Below, piece after piece: positions 30,990-40,181 of a DNA stretch of 64,000 nt. The notes below the pieces were generated by a model. The model saw only the letters and a program-made list of their open reading frames with translations, made no database searches and had not been told where the DNA came from. The DNA lies in contig NZ_WMII01000010.1 in the NCBI RefSeq assembly GCF_009711265.1, positions 100,224 to 164,223 on the forward strand. The letters are read 5' to 3'. The DNA comes from Paracoccus shanxieyensis (GTDB lineage: Bacteria; Pseudomonadota; Alphaproteobacteria; Rhodobacterales; Rhodobacteraceae). The translations under genes were made by a program, and so were the position numbers. Numbering within the stretch: the stretch's first letter is position 1; each line of letters starts with the position of its first letter.

Positions 30990-30990
<1 letters not shown>
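29056..30990 (+). CDS. PpiD-like periplasmic folding chaperone / peptidyl-prolyl isomerase
   Basis: A 644-residue protein with one N-terminal membrane span (about residues 9-28). It then has a SurA_N-type chaperone region (about 35-180), a parvulin-like domain in the middle (about 230-370) and a second C-terminal chaperone segment. The layout matches PpiD, anchored at the Sec translocon and facing the periplasm. A Pro/Ala/Gln-rich stretch (about residues 505-535) interrupts the C-terminal part. Its stop overlaps the trpE start as TGATG. Confidence 0.82.
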
Positions 30991-32489
<1,499 letters not shown>

Positions 32490-32497
32490 GGGACGGG

Positions 32498-32526
32498 CGA
32501 AGGGGGCGGCTGTGGCACCCCCTTCG
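32498..32526. terminator. Stem-loop between trpE and the RTX pseudogene
   Basis: CGAAGGGGG (32498-32506) and CCCCCTTCG (32518-32526) form a perfect 9-bp stem with an 11-base loop between two converging units. No T run follows, so it may work weakly for either side. Confidence 0.45.
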
Positions 32527-32533
32527 GGCTGGT

Positions 32534-33381
32534 CTAAAGGATCAGCACATCGGCCAGATCGTCGATCCGCACATCCCAGATCACCAGCGCATCACTGCCC
32601 GCGCCGGGCCGCAGGATCACCCGGTCGCCCAGATCGGTGGCGTGTGCGGCCAGAAACTCCTCGGCGGTCATGTCCAGATCAAAGGATGTCAGGACGATGC
32701 GGTCGATGGGCAGTTCGTCTCCGTAAGGATCGCCGTCCGGCGTGGCGTTCAGATAGCGCAGGACATCGCGCACGTCGCCGGGGCGAAAGATGATCGTGTC
32801 CTCATTGCCCGCATAACAGACGATCCGGTCATTGCCGCGCCCGCCGATCAGCGTATCGCTGGCCCCGCCGTCATAGCGGTTGAAGCCATACCATTCGCCC
32901 GATCTGGTCGGAATTCACCGCCGATACCAGATCGTCGCCACCGCCGCCGCGCGCGACGCCGCCTTCTCCGCTGAGAAAGATCCGGTCATTGCCGCTGCCG
33001 CCAGACAGCTCCCCAATGGACATCGAGTGCAGCACAAGCAGATCGTCGCCTGAGCCGCCGGACATCCGGTGAAAGACCACACGGTCGAAATAGCCATTGA
33101 AATCGTTCATGATGCGGTCATCGCCTGCGCCGCCGGACAGCACGATGATACCGCCCCAATCGTCTTCGCCGTTATTGTTCAGGGGGGCCGCGCGTCACGA
33201 TCAGATCATTGCCCGCGCCGCCCAACACGGTATCGGCGCCGTTGAAGCTGCGGATGGTGTCATGGCCACCGACCGCCTCGATCAGGTCGTTTCCTGACCA
33301 GTTGTCGTCATAGCTGCTGGAGGTGCCCAGAAGCAGTTCTCCGCGATTGGTGCCGATCAGATGAGAATAGGGTGTCGCCAT
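32534..33381 (-). pseudogene. RTX-type calcium-binding repeat protein, disrupted by two frameshifts
   Basis: Three consecutive pieces in three different minus-strand frames make one repeat protein of about 280 residues. The order is 33381-33172, then about 33180-32871, then about 32910-32534. The pieces carry GGxGxDxUx nonapeptides: GGAGNDLIV, GGAGDDRIM, GGSGDDLLV, GGSGNDRIF, GGGGDDLVS and GGRGNDRIV. The first shift falls in a C6 tract (plus-strand G6 at 33182-33187), where five C would restore the frame. The second lies about 32895-32920, with no homopolymer. Intact relatives bind Ca2+ outside the cell and are secreted by type I systems. No such exporter is nearby. Sequencing error is possible for the first shift. 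Confidence 0.75.
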
Positions 33382-33543
33382 GTGATACTCGTGAAAATAC
33401 GGGGCACGGATGCCGTTACAGGGGGATCAAAAGGCAGATTTGGGCACAGGGCAGGGGCCACATCGCGCAGTCTTGGGCAGAATCATAGGCATAGGCAACG
33501 ATTTTGCTGCGATGGCCGAGGGGGCCAGTCGGTCTGCTCGGGA

Positions 33544-34020
33544 TCAGCGCACGGCGCGCCATTCCCGCCATGTCAGCCAGATCACCGTTGCGTCCAGCAC
33601 GCTCAGCGCCAGCAGGGCGGGCGATCCGGTATCGGTCCAGCGGTGCATCTGCATGACGATGAAGCCCGCAAACACCACAATTCCCAGCGGATAGGCAAAG
33701 GCCAGCTTGCGCATCAGCATCACGATGATGATCAGTTTGATCGCGCCATGCGCCAGCAGATACAGCGCATAGAAATGCTGGCTGGCGCCGGAAAAGCCCG
33801 CCAGCTCGGCCGAGAGGCGGGTGAAGATCGGGCCGTGCCGCCCCTCGATCAACTGGTTATGCGCCAGCCAGCCGGTCAGATCGGCAATGCGCGCATGGGG
33901 AACCAGCCGCAGGCCCAGACCTGCGGCGATCTCGAACAGGGCAAAGACGGATTTCACCAGCAGGGTGGATTCGAACAGCCAGTGCAGCCAGCCCTTTGCG
34001 CCCGCGATATGTCTGGTCAA
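33544..34020 (-). CDS. DUF2127 membrane protein
   Basis: A 158-residue protein with about four hydrophobic segments, starting [16 protein letters not shown] after the initiator and continuing [15 protein letters not shown]. This matches the DUF2127 family of unknown function. The likely start is a TTG at 34020 that overlaps the gpt stop (TTGA) and follows GGGGCGAAGA, implying translational coupling to gpt. The in-frame extension upstream only mirrors gpt. Confidence 0.72.
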   Translation of the reverse strand: MTRHIAGAKGWLHWLFESTLLVKSVFALFEIAAGLGLRLVPHARIADLTGWLAHNQLIEGRHGPIFTRLSAELAGFSGASQHFYALYLLAHGAIKLIIIVMLMRKLAFAYPLGIVVFAGFIVMQMHRWTDTGSPALLALSVLDATVIWLTWREWRAVR

Positions 34021-34517
34021 TCTTCGCCCCGGAAGGGCTGGACATATTGCAGCGCCATGTCCCAAGGGAAAAAGATCCAGGTGTCCTGGCTGACCTCGGT
34101 CACGAAGGTCTGGACCATCGGGCGGCCCTTGGGTTTGGCATAGACGGTGGCGAAATGCGCCTTGGGATACATCTCGCGGATCAGTTCCAGCGTGCGGCCG
34201 CTGTCGACCAGATCGTCGACGACCAGAATACCTTCGCCGTCCCGCATCAGTTCGGGGTCCGGGCGCTTGATGACCTGCAATTCGCCCTGTCCGGCCTCGG
34301 TGCCGACGCCCTTGTAGGATTTGACCGAGATCGTGTCGATGGTGCGGATGTCCAGCTCGCGCGCGACGATCATTGCAGGCACCAGCCCGCCCCGCGTCAC
34401 GGCAAGGATGGCCCGCCACGCGGTGCCGTCCAGACGCCATGACAGCGCGCGGGCATCGCGGTGAAGCTGATCCCAGCTGATGTGGAATCCACGTTCATGC
34501 GGCAGGCGGTCGTTCAT
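34017..34517 (-). CDS. gpt: Xanthine(-guanine) phosphoribosyltransferase
   Basis: A 166-residue purine salvage enzyme of the type I phosphoribosyltransferase fold. The PRPP loop is [36 protein letters not shown] and [19 protein letters not shown] are typical of Gpt. AAAGGACC precedes the ATG at 34517. It is 11 bases after the LysE-type exporter gene and overlaps the DUF2127 start. Confidence 0.92.
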   Translation of the reverse strand: MNDRLPHERGFHISWDQLHRDARALSWRLDGTAWRAILAVTRGGLVPAMIVARELDIRTIDTISVKSYKGVGTEAGQGELQVIKRPDPELMRDGEGILVVDDLVDSGRTLELIREMYPKAHFATVYAKPKGRPMVQTFVTEVSQDTWIFFPWDMALQYVQPFRGED

Positions 34518-34528
34518 CGTCGGTCCTT

Positions 34529-35119
34529 TCAGTGCTTGACGATCAGCAGCAGGCCCAGCATTGCCATCGCGATGCTGGCAGCCCGGTCGATCCAGAATTT
34601 CGCGGCAAAATAGCGTGTCCGCATCACCGCTGTCGACATCATAAGCGCGACAAGCACATACCAGAACAGCTCGGTCGCAAGGCAGATCGCATAGATCGCG
34701 ACGGGCCGCGACGGCTGGGGAAAGACCGACAGGATCAGCGCCGCGTAAAACAGCGCCGGTTTCGGGTTCGACAGGTTCAGCGCGATGCCGCCAAAGAAGC
34801 CCTTGGCCCCCTGCGCCGCCGAGGGCAGCGGCTTGGTCGAGGCCGCCCAGAGCTTCCAGGCGAACCACAAAAGATAGCAGCCGCCAAAGATCTTCAGCGC
34901 CACGAACAGGCCCGGATGCAGCCGGAACAGCACCGCAAGCCCGGCCAGCGCGAAGATGCACCACAACGATGCGCCGCAGGCCAGCCCCAGCGCATAGGGC
35001 AGGGCGCGTTCGCGGCCATGGTTGAAGGCAGTCTGCACCGTCGCGATGATCGACGGCCCCGGCGTCAGGATCGCCAGCGACAGCGCCGAGATCAGGGCCA
35101 TGACCTGCTCGGCGCTCAT
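34529..35119 (-). CDS. LysE/RhtB-family amino acid exporter
   Basis: A 196-residue membrane protein with about six spans and the family N-terminus [21 protein letters not shown], followed by [14 protein letters not shown]. Relatives export lysine, homoserine or similar compounds. The gene starts 3 bases after fabI, so it is likely co-transcribed, and the substrate cannot be deduced. Confidence 0.86.
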   Translation of the reverse strand: MSAEQVMALISALSLAILTPGPSIIATVQTAFNHGRERALPYALGLACGASLWCIFALAGLAVLFRLHPGLFVALKIFGGCYLLWFAWKLWAASTKPLPSAAQGAKGFFGGIALNLSNPKPALFYAALILSVFPQPSRPVAIYAICLATELFWYVLVALMMSTAVMRTRYFAAKFWIDRAASIAMAMLGLLLIVKH

Positions 35120-35122
35120 GGC

Positions 35123-35950
35123 TTAGTCTTTTTTCGTCGTCGCGATATCGGGTGCGTCGACGGCCTTCATGCCGACGATGTGATAGCCCGAATCGACGTG
35201 ATGCGTCTCGCCGGTGACGCCCGAGCCCAGATCGGACAGCAGATACAGCGCCGACTTGCCGACCTCATCCTGACTGACATTGCGGCGCAGGGGCGAGTTC
35301 AGCTCATTCCATTTCAGGATATAGCGGAAATCGCCGATGCCCGAGGCGGCCAGCGTCTTGATCGGCCCGGCGCTGATGGCGTTGACGCGGATGCCGTCCT
35401 TGCCCAGATCCTCGGCCAGATAGCGCACCGACGCCTCAAGCGCGGCCTTGGCCACACCCATGACGTTGTAATGCGGCATGACGCGCTCGGCCCCGTAATA
35501 GGTCAGGGTCAGCATCGAGCCGCCGGGGTTCATCATCGCCGCCGCGCGACGGGCGACAGCGGTGAAGGAATAGACGGAAATATCCATCGTCATCATGAAG
35601 TTGTCGCGCGTGGTGTCGGCATAGCGCCCGCGCAGCTGGTCCTTGTCGGAAAAGCCGATCGCATGGACGATGAAGTCGATGCTGTCCCAGCGCTGACGGA
35701 TGGCGTCGAACAGCCCGTCGATGGAGGCTTCGTTCGACACGTCGCATTCCGCGATCAGATCGGATCCCAGTTGCGCGGCCAGCGGCTCGACCCGGCGCTT
35801 CAGCGCCTCGCCCTGATATGAGAAGGCAAGCTCTGCCCCCTGATCGGCCAGTGCCTTTGCGATGCCCCAGGCGATCGACTTGTCGTTGGCGAGCCCCATG
35901 ATGAGGCCGCGACGCCCTTTCATCAGCCCGTTCCCGGCTTCACTTGACAT
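35123..35950 (-). CDS. fabI: Enoyl-[acyl-carrier-protein] reductase (NADH)
   Basis: A 275-residue SDR-type enzyme carrying out the last reduction of fatty acid elongation. NAD-binding [29 protein letters not shown] and the catalytic Tyr-Lys in [21 protein letters not shown] are present. The C-terminus carries [26 protein letters not shown] lies before the ATG. It leads a minus-strand operon and is divergent from pdxH across 81 bases. Confidence 0.95.
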   Translation of the reverse strand: MSSEAGNGLMKGRRGLIMGLANDKSIAWGIAKALADQGAELAFSYQGEALKRRVEPLAAQLGSDLIAECDVSNEASIDGLFDAIRQRWDSIDFIVHAIGFSDKDQLRGRYADTTRDNFMMTMDISVYSFTAVARRAAAMMNPGGSMLTLTYYGAERVMPHYNVMGVAKAALEASVRYLAEDLGKDGIRVNAISAGPIKTLAASGIGDFRYILKWNELNSPLRRNVSQDEVGKSALYLLSDLGSGVTGETHHVDSGYHIVGMKAVDAPDIATTKKD

Positions 35951-36031
35951 GATGCTGCCCCTAAGCTTCTTCGGTTTTCGCAGGATTAGGACAACTGTAA
36001 GGGGGCATCAAGTGTTGGTGAGGGTGCGATC

Positions 36032-36694
36032 ATGAGTGACCGAACGGGAATTTTTGCGGGCAACGACCCCTTTGCCATTGCGCGGGCGTGGCTGGCCGAG
36101 GCGGAAAAGACCGAACCGAACGATCCGAACGCCATTGCGCTGGCCACCGTCGATGCGCAGGGCCTGCCCGATGTGCGCATGGTGCTGCTGAAGGAAATCG
36201 AGGGCAGCCATGGCGACGGGGCATTCGTGTTCTACACGAATTTTGAAAGCGCCAAGGGGCAGCAGATCGAAGCGACGGGGGTGGCCGCGTTCGTGATGCA
36301 CTGGAAGTCGCTTCGGCGCCAGATCCGGGTGCGCGGCCATGTCAGCCGGGTTCAGGACGCTGTGGCGGATGACTATTATGCGTCGCGCGCGTTGCAGTCG
36401 CGCATCGGAGCATGGGCTTCAAGGCAAAGCCGTCCGCTGGACAGCCGCGGCGCGCTGATGGCCGAGGTTGCGCGGCAAGGGATCAATCTGGGATTGAGTC
36501 TGCCGCGGCCTCGGCATTGGGGCGGCTACAGGATTCGTCCCGATCAGATTGAATTCTGGGCCGATGGCGCCTTCAGGTTGCACGATCGCTTCCAGTGGTT
36601 ATCCACCCAGTATGTCAAGGAAAACAATGTTCTGGGCGATGCCTCTGCCGAGGATGTTGAAAGTTTCTGGAAGGTGCGGCGTCTTAGCCCTTGA
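36032..36694 (+). CDS. pdxH: Pyridoxamine/pyridoxine 5'-phosphate oxidase
   Basis: An FMN enzyme of 220 residues producing pyridoxal phosphate. Landmarks are [28 protein letters not shown], the [15 protein letters not shown] substrate loop and the C-terminal [17 protein letters not shown] with [17 protein letters not shown] precedes the ATG. Confidence 0.95.
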   Translation: MSDRTGIFAGNDPFAIARAWLAEAEKTEPNDPNAIALATVDAQGLPDVRMVLLKEIEGSHGDGAFVFYTNFESAKGQQIEATGVAAFVMHWKSLRRQIRVRGHVSRVQDAVADDYYASRALQSRIGAWASRQSRPLDSRGALMAEVARQGINLGLSLPRPRHWGGYRIRPDQIEFWADGAFRLHDRFQWLSTQYVKENNVLGDASAEDVESFWKVRRLSP

Positions 36695-36843
36695 TGCCGC
36701 ATGATGTTTTATCCATGGTAGGGAAAACCTGACCTAATTTCCGGTTCTGGTCCGATCAGTTTAGTTTTGCGGCTCGCTCGCAGAAGGAATTGTCGGCCCG
36801 AACGGAATTCATTTGGTTGATACAAACAGGATAGCTGCGTAAA

Positions 36844-37437
36844 ATGAGCGATAACGACGAGCAACAGCGGGAAGTCGCGGGCGTCGTGAAATGGTTCGAC
36901 GGGAACAAGGGCTTCGGTTTCATCACCGATCCCGAAGGTGGTCCCGATATCCTTTTGCACGCCAATGTCCTGCGCAATTTTGGCCAAAGTTCGGTGGCAG
37001 AAGGGTCGGTCGTCAAGGCCCTGATCCAGAAGACGCCGCGTGGTATTCAGGCGGTCGAGATCTATGCGATCGAGCCGCCGGCGACCGAACCCATGCCTGC
37101 CATTGCCGACCTGTGCTCGGCCACGCCCGAAGAGGTGGCGCGCCTGCCGCTGCTGCCGGCGCGGGTCAAGTGGTTCGACAAGGCCAAGGGCTTCGGCTTT
37201 GCAAATATCTTCGAGCAGAAAGCGGATGTCTTTCTGCATGTCGAAGTCCTGCGCCATTCCGGTTTTTCGGATCTGGCGGTGGGCGAGGCGATTGCGCTGC
37301 GGGTGGTCGATGGCCGTCGCGGCATGATGGCCGCGCAGGTGCTGTCATGGGAACGCGCCGCCGCCGAGGTCCGAGGTAGCCAACCGGGGGGAGCGGCCGC
37401 GCTCGCTAAACTGCGGCTGGTCGCGGGCACGGTATGA
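36844..37437 (+). CDS. Protein with two cold-shock domains
   Basis: A 197-residue protein with two nucleic-acid-binding cold-shock domains. The first has GVVKWFDGNKGFGFITD (residues about 12-28) with an LLHAN motif, and the second has ARVKWFDKAKGFGFANIF (about 103-120) with VFLHVEVL. A Pro-rich linker separates them. RNP1/RNP2 aromatics are intact in both. Such double-CSD proteins are known in alphaproteobacteria and probably act as RNA chaperones. There is no close Shine-Dalgarno (AGGA lies about 15 bases before ATG), so translation may depend on 5' leader structure. It overlaps the DUF192 gene (ATGA). Confidence 0.87.
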   Translation: MSDNDEQQREVAGVVKWFDGNKGFGFITDPEGGPDILLHANVLRNFGQSSVAEGSVVKALIQKTPRGIQAVEIYAIEPPATEPMPAIADLCSATPEEVARLPLLPARVKWFDKAKGFGFANIFEQKADVFLHVEVLRHSGFSDLAVGEAIALRVVDGRRGMMAAQVLSWERAAAEVRGSQPGGAAALAKLRLVAGTV

Positions 37438-37928
37438 AATGGCAGGCTGCAGCAGTCATTCTTGGAATACTCACTAGCACAGTTTCTCTCGCCCGGGCGG
37501 CGGAGTGTGCGGCGGACAAGGCCCTGTTCAAGGGCAACGGTCGTAGCGTAGCGGTTTCTGTCGAAATCGCCGACGATCAGGAAGAACGCGCCCGCGGATT
37601 GATGTTCCGCCGCGATCTTCAACCCGATACCGGGATGCTTTTCATCTATGAAACGCCGCAGCGGGTCGCATTCTGGATGCGCAACACGCCGATTCCGCTG
37701 GACATGATCTTTATCGACGCAAGGGGCCGGGTGCGCCATGTGCATCCGATGGCAAGACCCTTGGACGAAACATCCATCCCCGGCGCCACGCCCGGCGATC
37801 CGTCGCCCGAGCGGCTGATGGTGCTGGAGGTTCCGGGGGGCGATGCCGCGCGGCTGGGCATCACGCCCGGCATGGTGCTGGCCCATCCCCGCCTGCCGCA
37901 ATCCATGGCGGAACGTCCCTGCGGGTGA
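37434..37928 (+). CDS. DUF192 secreted protein
   Basis: A 164-residue protein with a signal peptide (MKWQAAAVILGILTSTVSLARA) and a DUF192 domain, seen as RGLMFRRDLQPDTGMLF and AFWMRNTPIPLDMIFID, ending with VLEVPGGDAARLGI. It is probably periplasmic; function unknown. Its ATG overlaps the cold-shock gene stop, so translation of the two is coupled. Confidence 0.86.
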   Translation: MKWQAAAVILGILTSTVSLARAAECAADKALFKGNGRSVAVSVEIADDQEERARGLMFRRDLQPDTGMLFIYETPQRVAFWMRNTPIPLDMIFIDARGRVRHVHPMARPLDETSIPGATPGDPSPERLMVLEVPGGDAARLGITPGMVLAHPRLPQSMAERPCG

Positions 37929-37988
37929 CGAAAGCCGCAGTTTGCCCCTTTTCACGGCGTCACGCAGCCGCTAGACAGCGGCGTGGTT

Positions 37989-38065
37989 CGGGGCGTGGCG
38001 CAGCCTGGTAGCGCGACGGTTTTGGGTACCGTAGGCCGGAGGTTCGAATCCTCTCGCCCCGACCA
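37989..38065 (+). tRNA. tRNA-Pro (anticodon TGG)
   Basis: A 77-base tRNA with encoded CCA. Acceptor CGGGGCG pairs with CGCCCCG. The anticodon loop TTTGGGT gives TGG, reading CCA/CCG/CCU proline codons. The T-arm GGTTCGAATCC is standard. Confidence 0.96.
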
Positions 38066-38188
38066 GCACTTAGCTTCCCTGAATGTCTTTGGTTTGCAGT
38101 CCGGTTTGCGAAATTTCGCACCGGGACCAATGCCGCGACCGCTCAGCCCCCGGCGTTTTGCCGCCGGAGGCCACGTCATCAGGCAATC

Positions 38189-38356
38189 CTAGCTGCGCTG
38201 GTCGCGCTGCTGGTTCTTGTGCTCATCATGCATCTTGCCGGACCGGCGATCATCCGGATCGCCTTGCTGCGGCTGACCGGGTTTCTGGCTCTGATCTTGC
38301 TGTGCGGGGTTTCTTTCCTGCTGGGCAGGGTTGGTCGGTTTGTTGTCGGCACCCAT
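38189..38356 (-). CDS. Small hydrophilic Gln/Pro/Asn-rich protein
   Basis: A 55-residue protein starting MGADNKPTNPAQQERNPAQQ, composed mainly of Gln, Pro, Asn, Asp, Arg and Lys with no hydrophobic core, and likely disordered. A strong AGGAGG lies 8 bases before the ATG at 38356, which is the main evidence that it is translated. I do not recognise the family. Its charged, water-loving composition is like stress-associated small proteins, but that is only a resemblance. Confidence 0.6.
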   Translation of the reverse strand: MGADNKPTNPAQQERNPAQQDQSQKPGQPQQGDPDDRRSGKMHDEHKNQQRDQRS

Positions 38357-38565
38357 GATCGGGACCTCCTGATGCCCTCGGAACATACCGAGGATAGGGG
38401 GTCATATGGGGCGGCGCTGCCGCTGCGTCATCCCGAATGAACAAAGATCAATCGCCTGATCGCGCGGACGTGACGCAGGGACCGATACCGCACCCGCCAA
38501 TGCCCATCTTGACGCAAGGACACGGATGGCCGACCGTTCCGCCCGGCATGAAGCAGGAGGACGCC

Positions 38566-38778
38566 ATGAAACTCAGCGCGCGCAATGTTCTGGACGGCAC
38601 CGTGACCGAAATCGTCAAGGGCGCGGTCACCAGCCATGTCCGGCTGGACATCGGCGGCACGACGGTCACCGCCTCGATCACCAATGATGCGGTGGCGGAA
38701 CTGGGATTGCAGGTCGGCGCGAAAGCCTCGGCCGTCATCAAGGCCTCGGATGTGATGATCGGTGTCAAGGACGCCTGA
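38566..38778 (+). CDS. Molybdopterin/molybdate-binding TOBE-domain protein (Mop-like)
   Basis: A 70-residue single TOBE (Mop) domain: MKLSARNVLDGTVTEIVKGA, followed by ITNDAVAELGLQVGAKASAVIKASDVMI. Such small proteins oligomerise and bind molybdate or tungstate. GCAGGAGG lies just upstream of ATG 38566. The open frame extends to 38437 but without a comparable ribosome site. It may store molybdate for the MoaC/MoeA pathway encoded in this window (inference). Confidence 0.83.
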   Translation: MKLSARNVLDGTVTEIVKGAVTSHVRLDIGGTTVTASITNDAVAELGLQVGAKASAVIKASDVMIGVKDA

Positions 38779-38806
38779 GCCGGGCCCGATCCCAAACATC
38801 TGCGAT

Positions 38807-38836
38807 GGGCAAGGCTTTCTGGCCTTGCCCTTTTTT
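38807..38836 (+). terminator. Intrinsic terminator after the mop-like gene
   Basis: Stem GGGCAAGG (38807-38814) and CCTTGCCC (38823-38830), 8-base loop, followed by TTTTTT. Confidence 0.85.
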
Positions 38837-38890
38837 CGCGCCAGCCCTAGAAGCCCCGGTTGAAAATCGTGGGGATGCTGGGGGGCACGG

Positions 38891-40150
38891 ATGCCACTTC
38901 TGGTAATGAAATTCGGCGGCACATCCGTCGCCGATCTGGATCGCATCAAGAATGCGGCCCAGAAGGTCAAGCGCGAGGTCGAGCGCGGCTATGACGTGAT
39001 CGTCATCGTCAGCGCCATGTCCGGCAAGACGAATGAGCTCGTGGGCTGGGTCGAAAAGACCTCGCCGCTGTTTGACGCGCGCGAATATGACGCCGTGGTC
39101 GCCTCGGGCGAGAACGTGACCGCCGGGCTGATGGCGCTGACGCTTCAGGAAATGGACGTGCCCGCGCGCAGCTGGCAGGGCTGGCAGGTGCCGATCAACA
39201 CGACCGCCGCGCATAGCTCGGCCCGGTTCGTGGATATTCCCCGCGCCAATATCGACGCGAAATTCGCCGAAGGCTTCAAGGTCGCCGTGGTCGCAGGGTT
39301 TCAGGGCGTGTCGCCCGAAGGCCGCGTGACGACGCTGGGCCGGGGGGGGTCGGACACGACCGCCGTGGCCTTTGCGGCGGCCTTCGCTGCGGAACGCTGC
39401 GACATCTATACCGATGTGGACGGCATCTATACGACCGACCCGCGCATCACCTCGAAAGCGCGCAAGCTGGAACGCATCGCCTTCGAGGAGATGCTGGAAC
39501 TGGCCAGCCTTGGCGCGAAGGTGCTGCAGACCCGTTCGGTCGAACTGGCGATGCGCTACAAGGTCAAGCTGCGCGTCCTGTCCTCGTTCGAGGATACGGA
39601 TGAGAACTCTGGAACCCTGGTCTGTGACGAGGATGATATCATGGAATCGAAAGTCGTCTCGGGCGTCGCCTTCTCGCGCGAGGAAGCCAAGATCACGCTG
39701 TTCACCATCGAAGACCGCCCCGGCGTCGCTTCGAGCATCTTCGGGCCGCTGGCCGATGCCGGGATCAATGTGGACATGATCGTCCAGAACATCTCGGAAA
39801 AGGACTATGACGAGGCGCATCCCGGCGCCGTCACCGACATGACCTTTTCCTGCCCGATCAATCAGGTGGCCCGCGCCCGCAAGGCGCTGGAAGATGCCAA
39901 GACCGCCGATCTGATCAATTACGACGAACTGATCATCGACGAAGACGTGGCCAAGGTGTCGGTCGTGGGCATCGGCATGCGCAGCCATGCCGGCGTCGCC
40001 GCCCGCATGTTCAAGGCGCTGTCGCAGGAAAACGTCAACATCAAGGTCATTTCCACCAGCGAGATCAAGATTTCGGTCCTGATCGACCGCAAATATATGG
40101 AACTCGCCGTGCAGGCGCTGCATGATGCCTTCGAGCTTGAGAAGGCCTGA
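38891..40150 (+). CDS. lysC: Aspartate kinase
   Basis: A 419-residue aspartokinase, first step toward lysine, threonine and methionine. The kinase core has VMKFGGTSVADLDRI, GRGGSDTTAVAFA and the YTDVDGIYTTDPRI motif. Two ACT domains follow (around FTIEDRPGVASSIFGPLADA and VSVVGIGMRSHAGVAARMF), implying feedback control. It is followed by ptsP, a pairing common in Rhodobacterales. Confidence 0.95.
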   Translation: MPLLVMKFGGTSVADLDRIKNAAQKVKREVERGYDVIVIVSAMSGKTNELVGWVEKTSPLFDAREYDAVVASGENVTAGLMALTLQEMDVPARSWQGWQVPINTTAAHSSARFVDIPRANIDAKFAEGFKVAVVAGFQGVSPEGRVTTLGRGGSDTTAVAFAAAFAAERCDIYTDVDGIYTTDPRITSKARKLERIAFEEMLELASLGAKVLQTRSVELAMRYKVKLRVLSSFEDTDENSGTLVCDEDDIMESKVVSGVAFSREEAKITLFTIEDRPGVASSIFGPLADAGINVDMIVQNISEKDYDEAHPGAVTDMTFSCPINQVARARKALEDAKTADLINYDELIIDEDVAKVSVVGIGMRSHAGVAARMFKALSQENVNIKVISTSEIKISVLIDRKYMELAVQALHDAFELEKA

Positions 40151-40181
40151 GCCACCGCTCGGGCCTTGATCGGAGGATCGG

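Noticed and set aside
36695..36843. A possible riboswitch or thermosensor leader before the cold-shock gene
   Set aside because: The leader is AT-richer than its surroundings, but I could not trace a known fold by eye, so it is not listed as an RNA feature.
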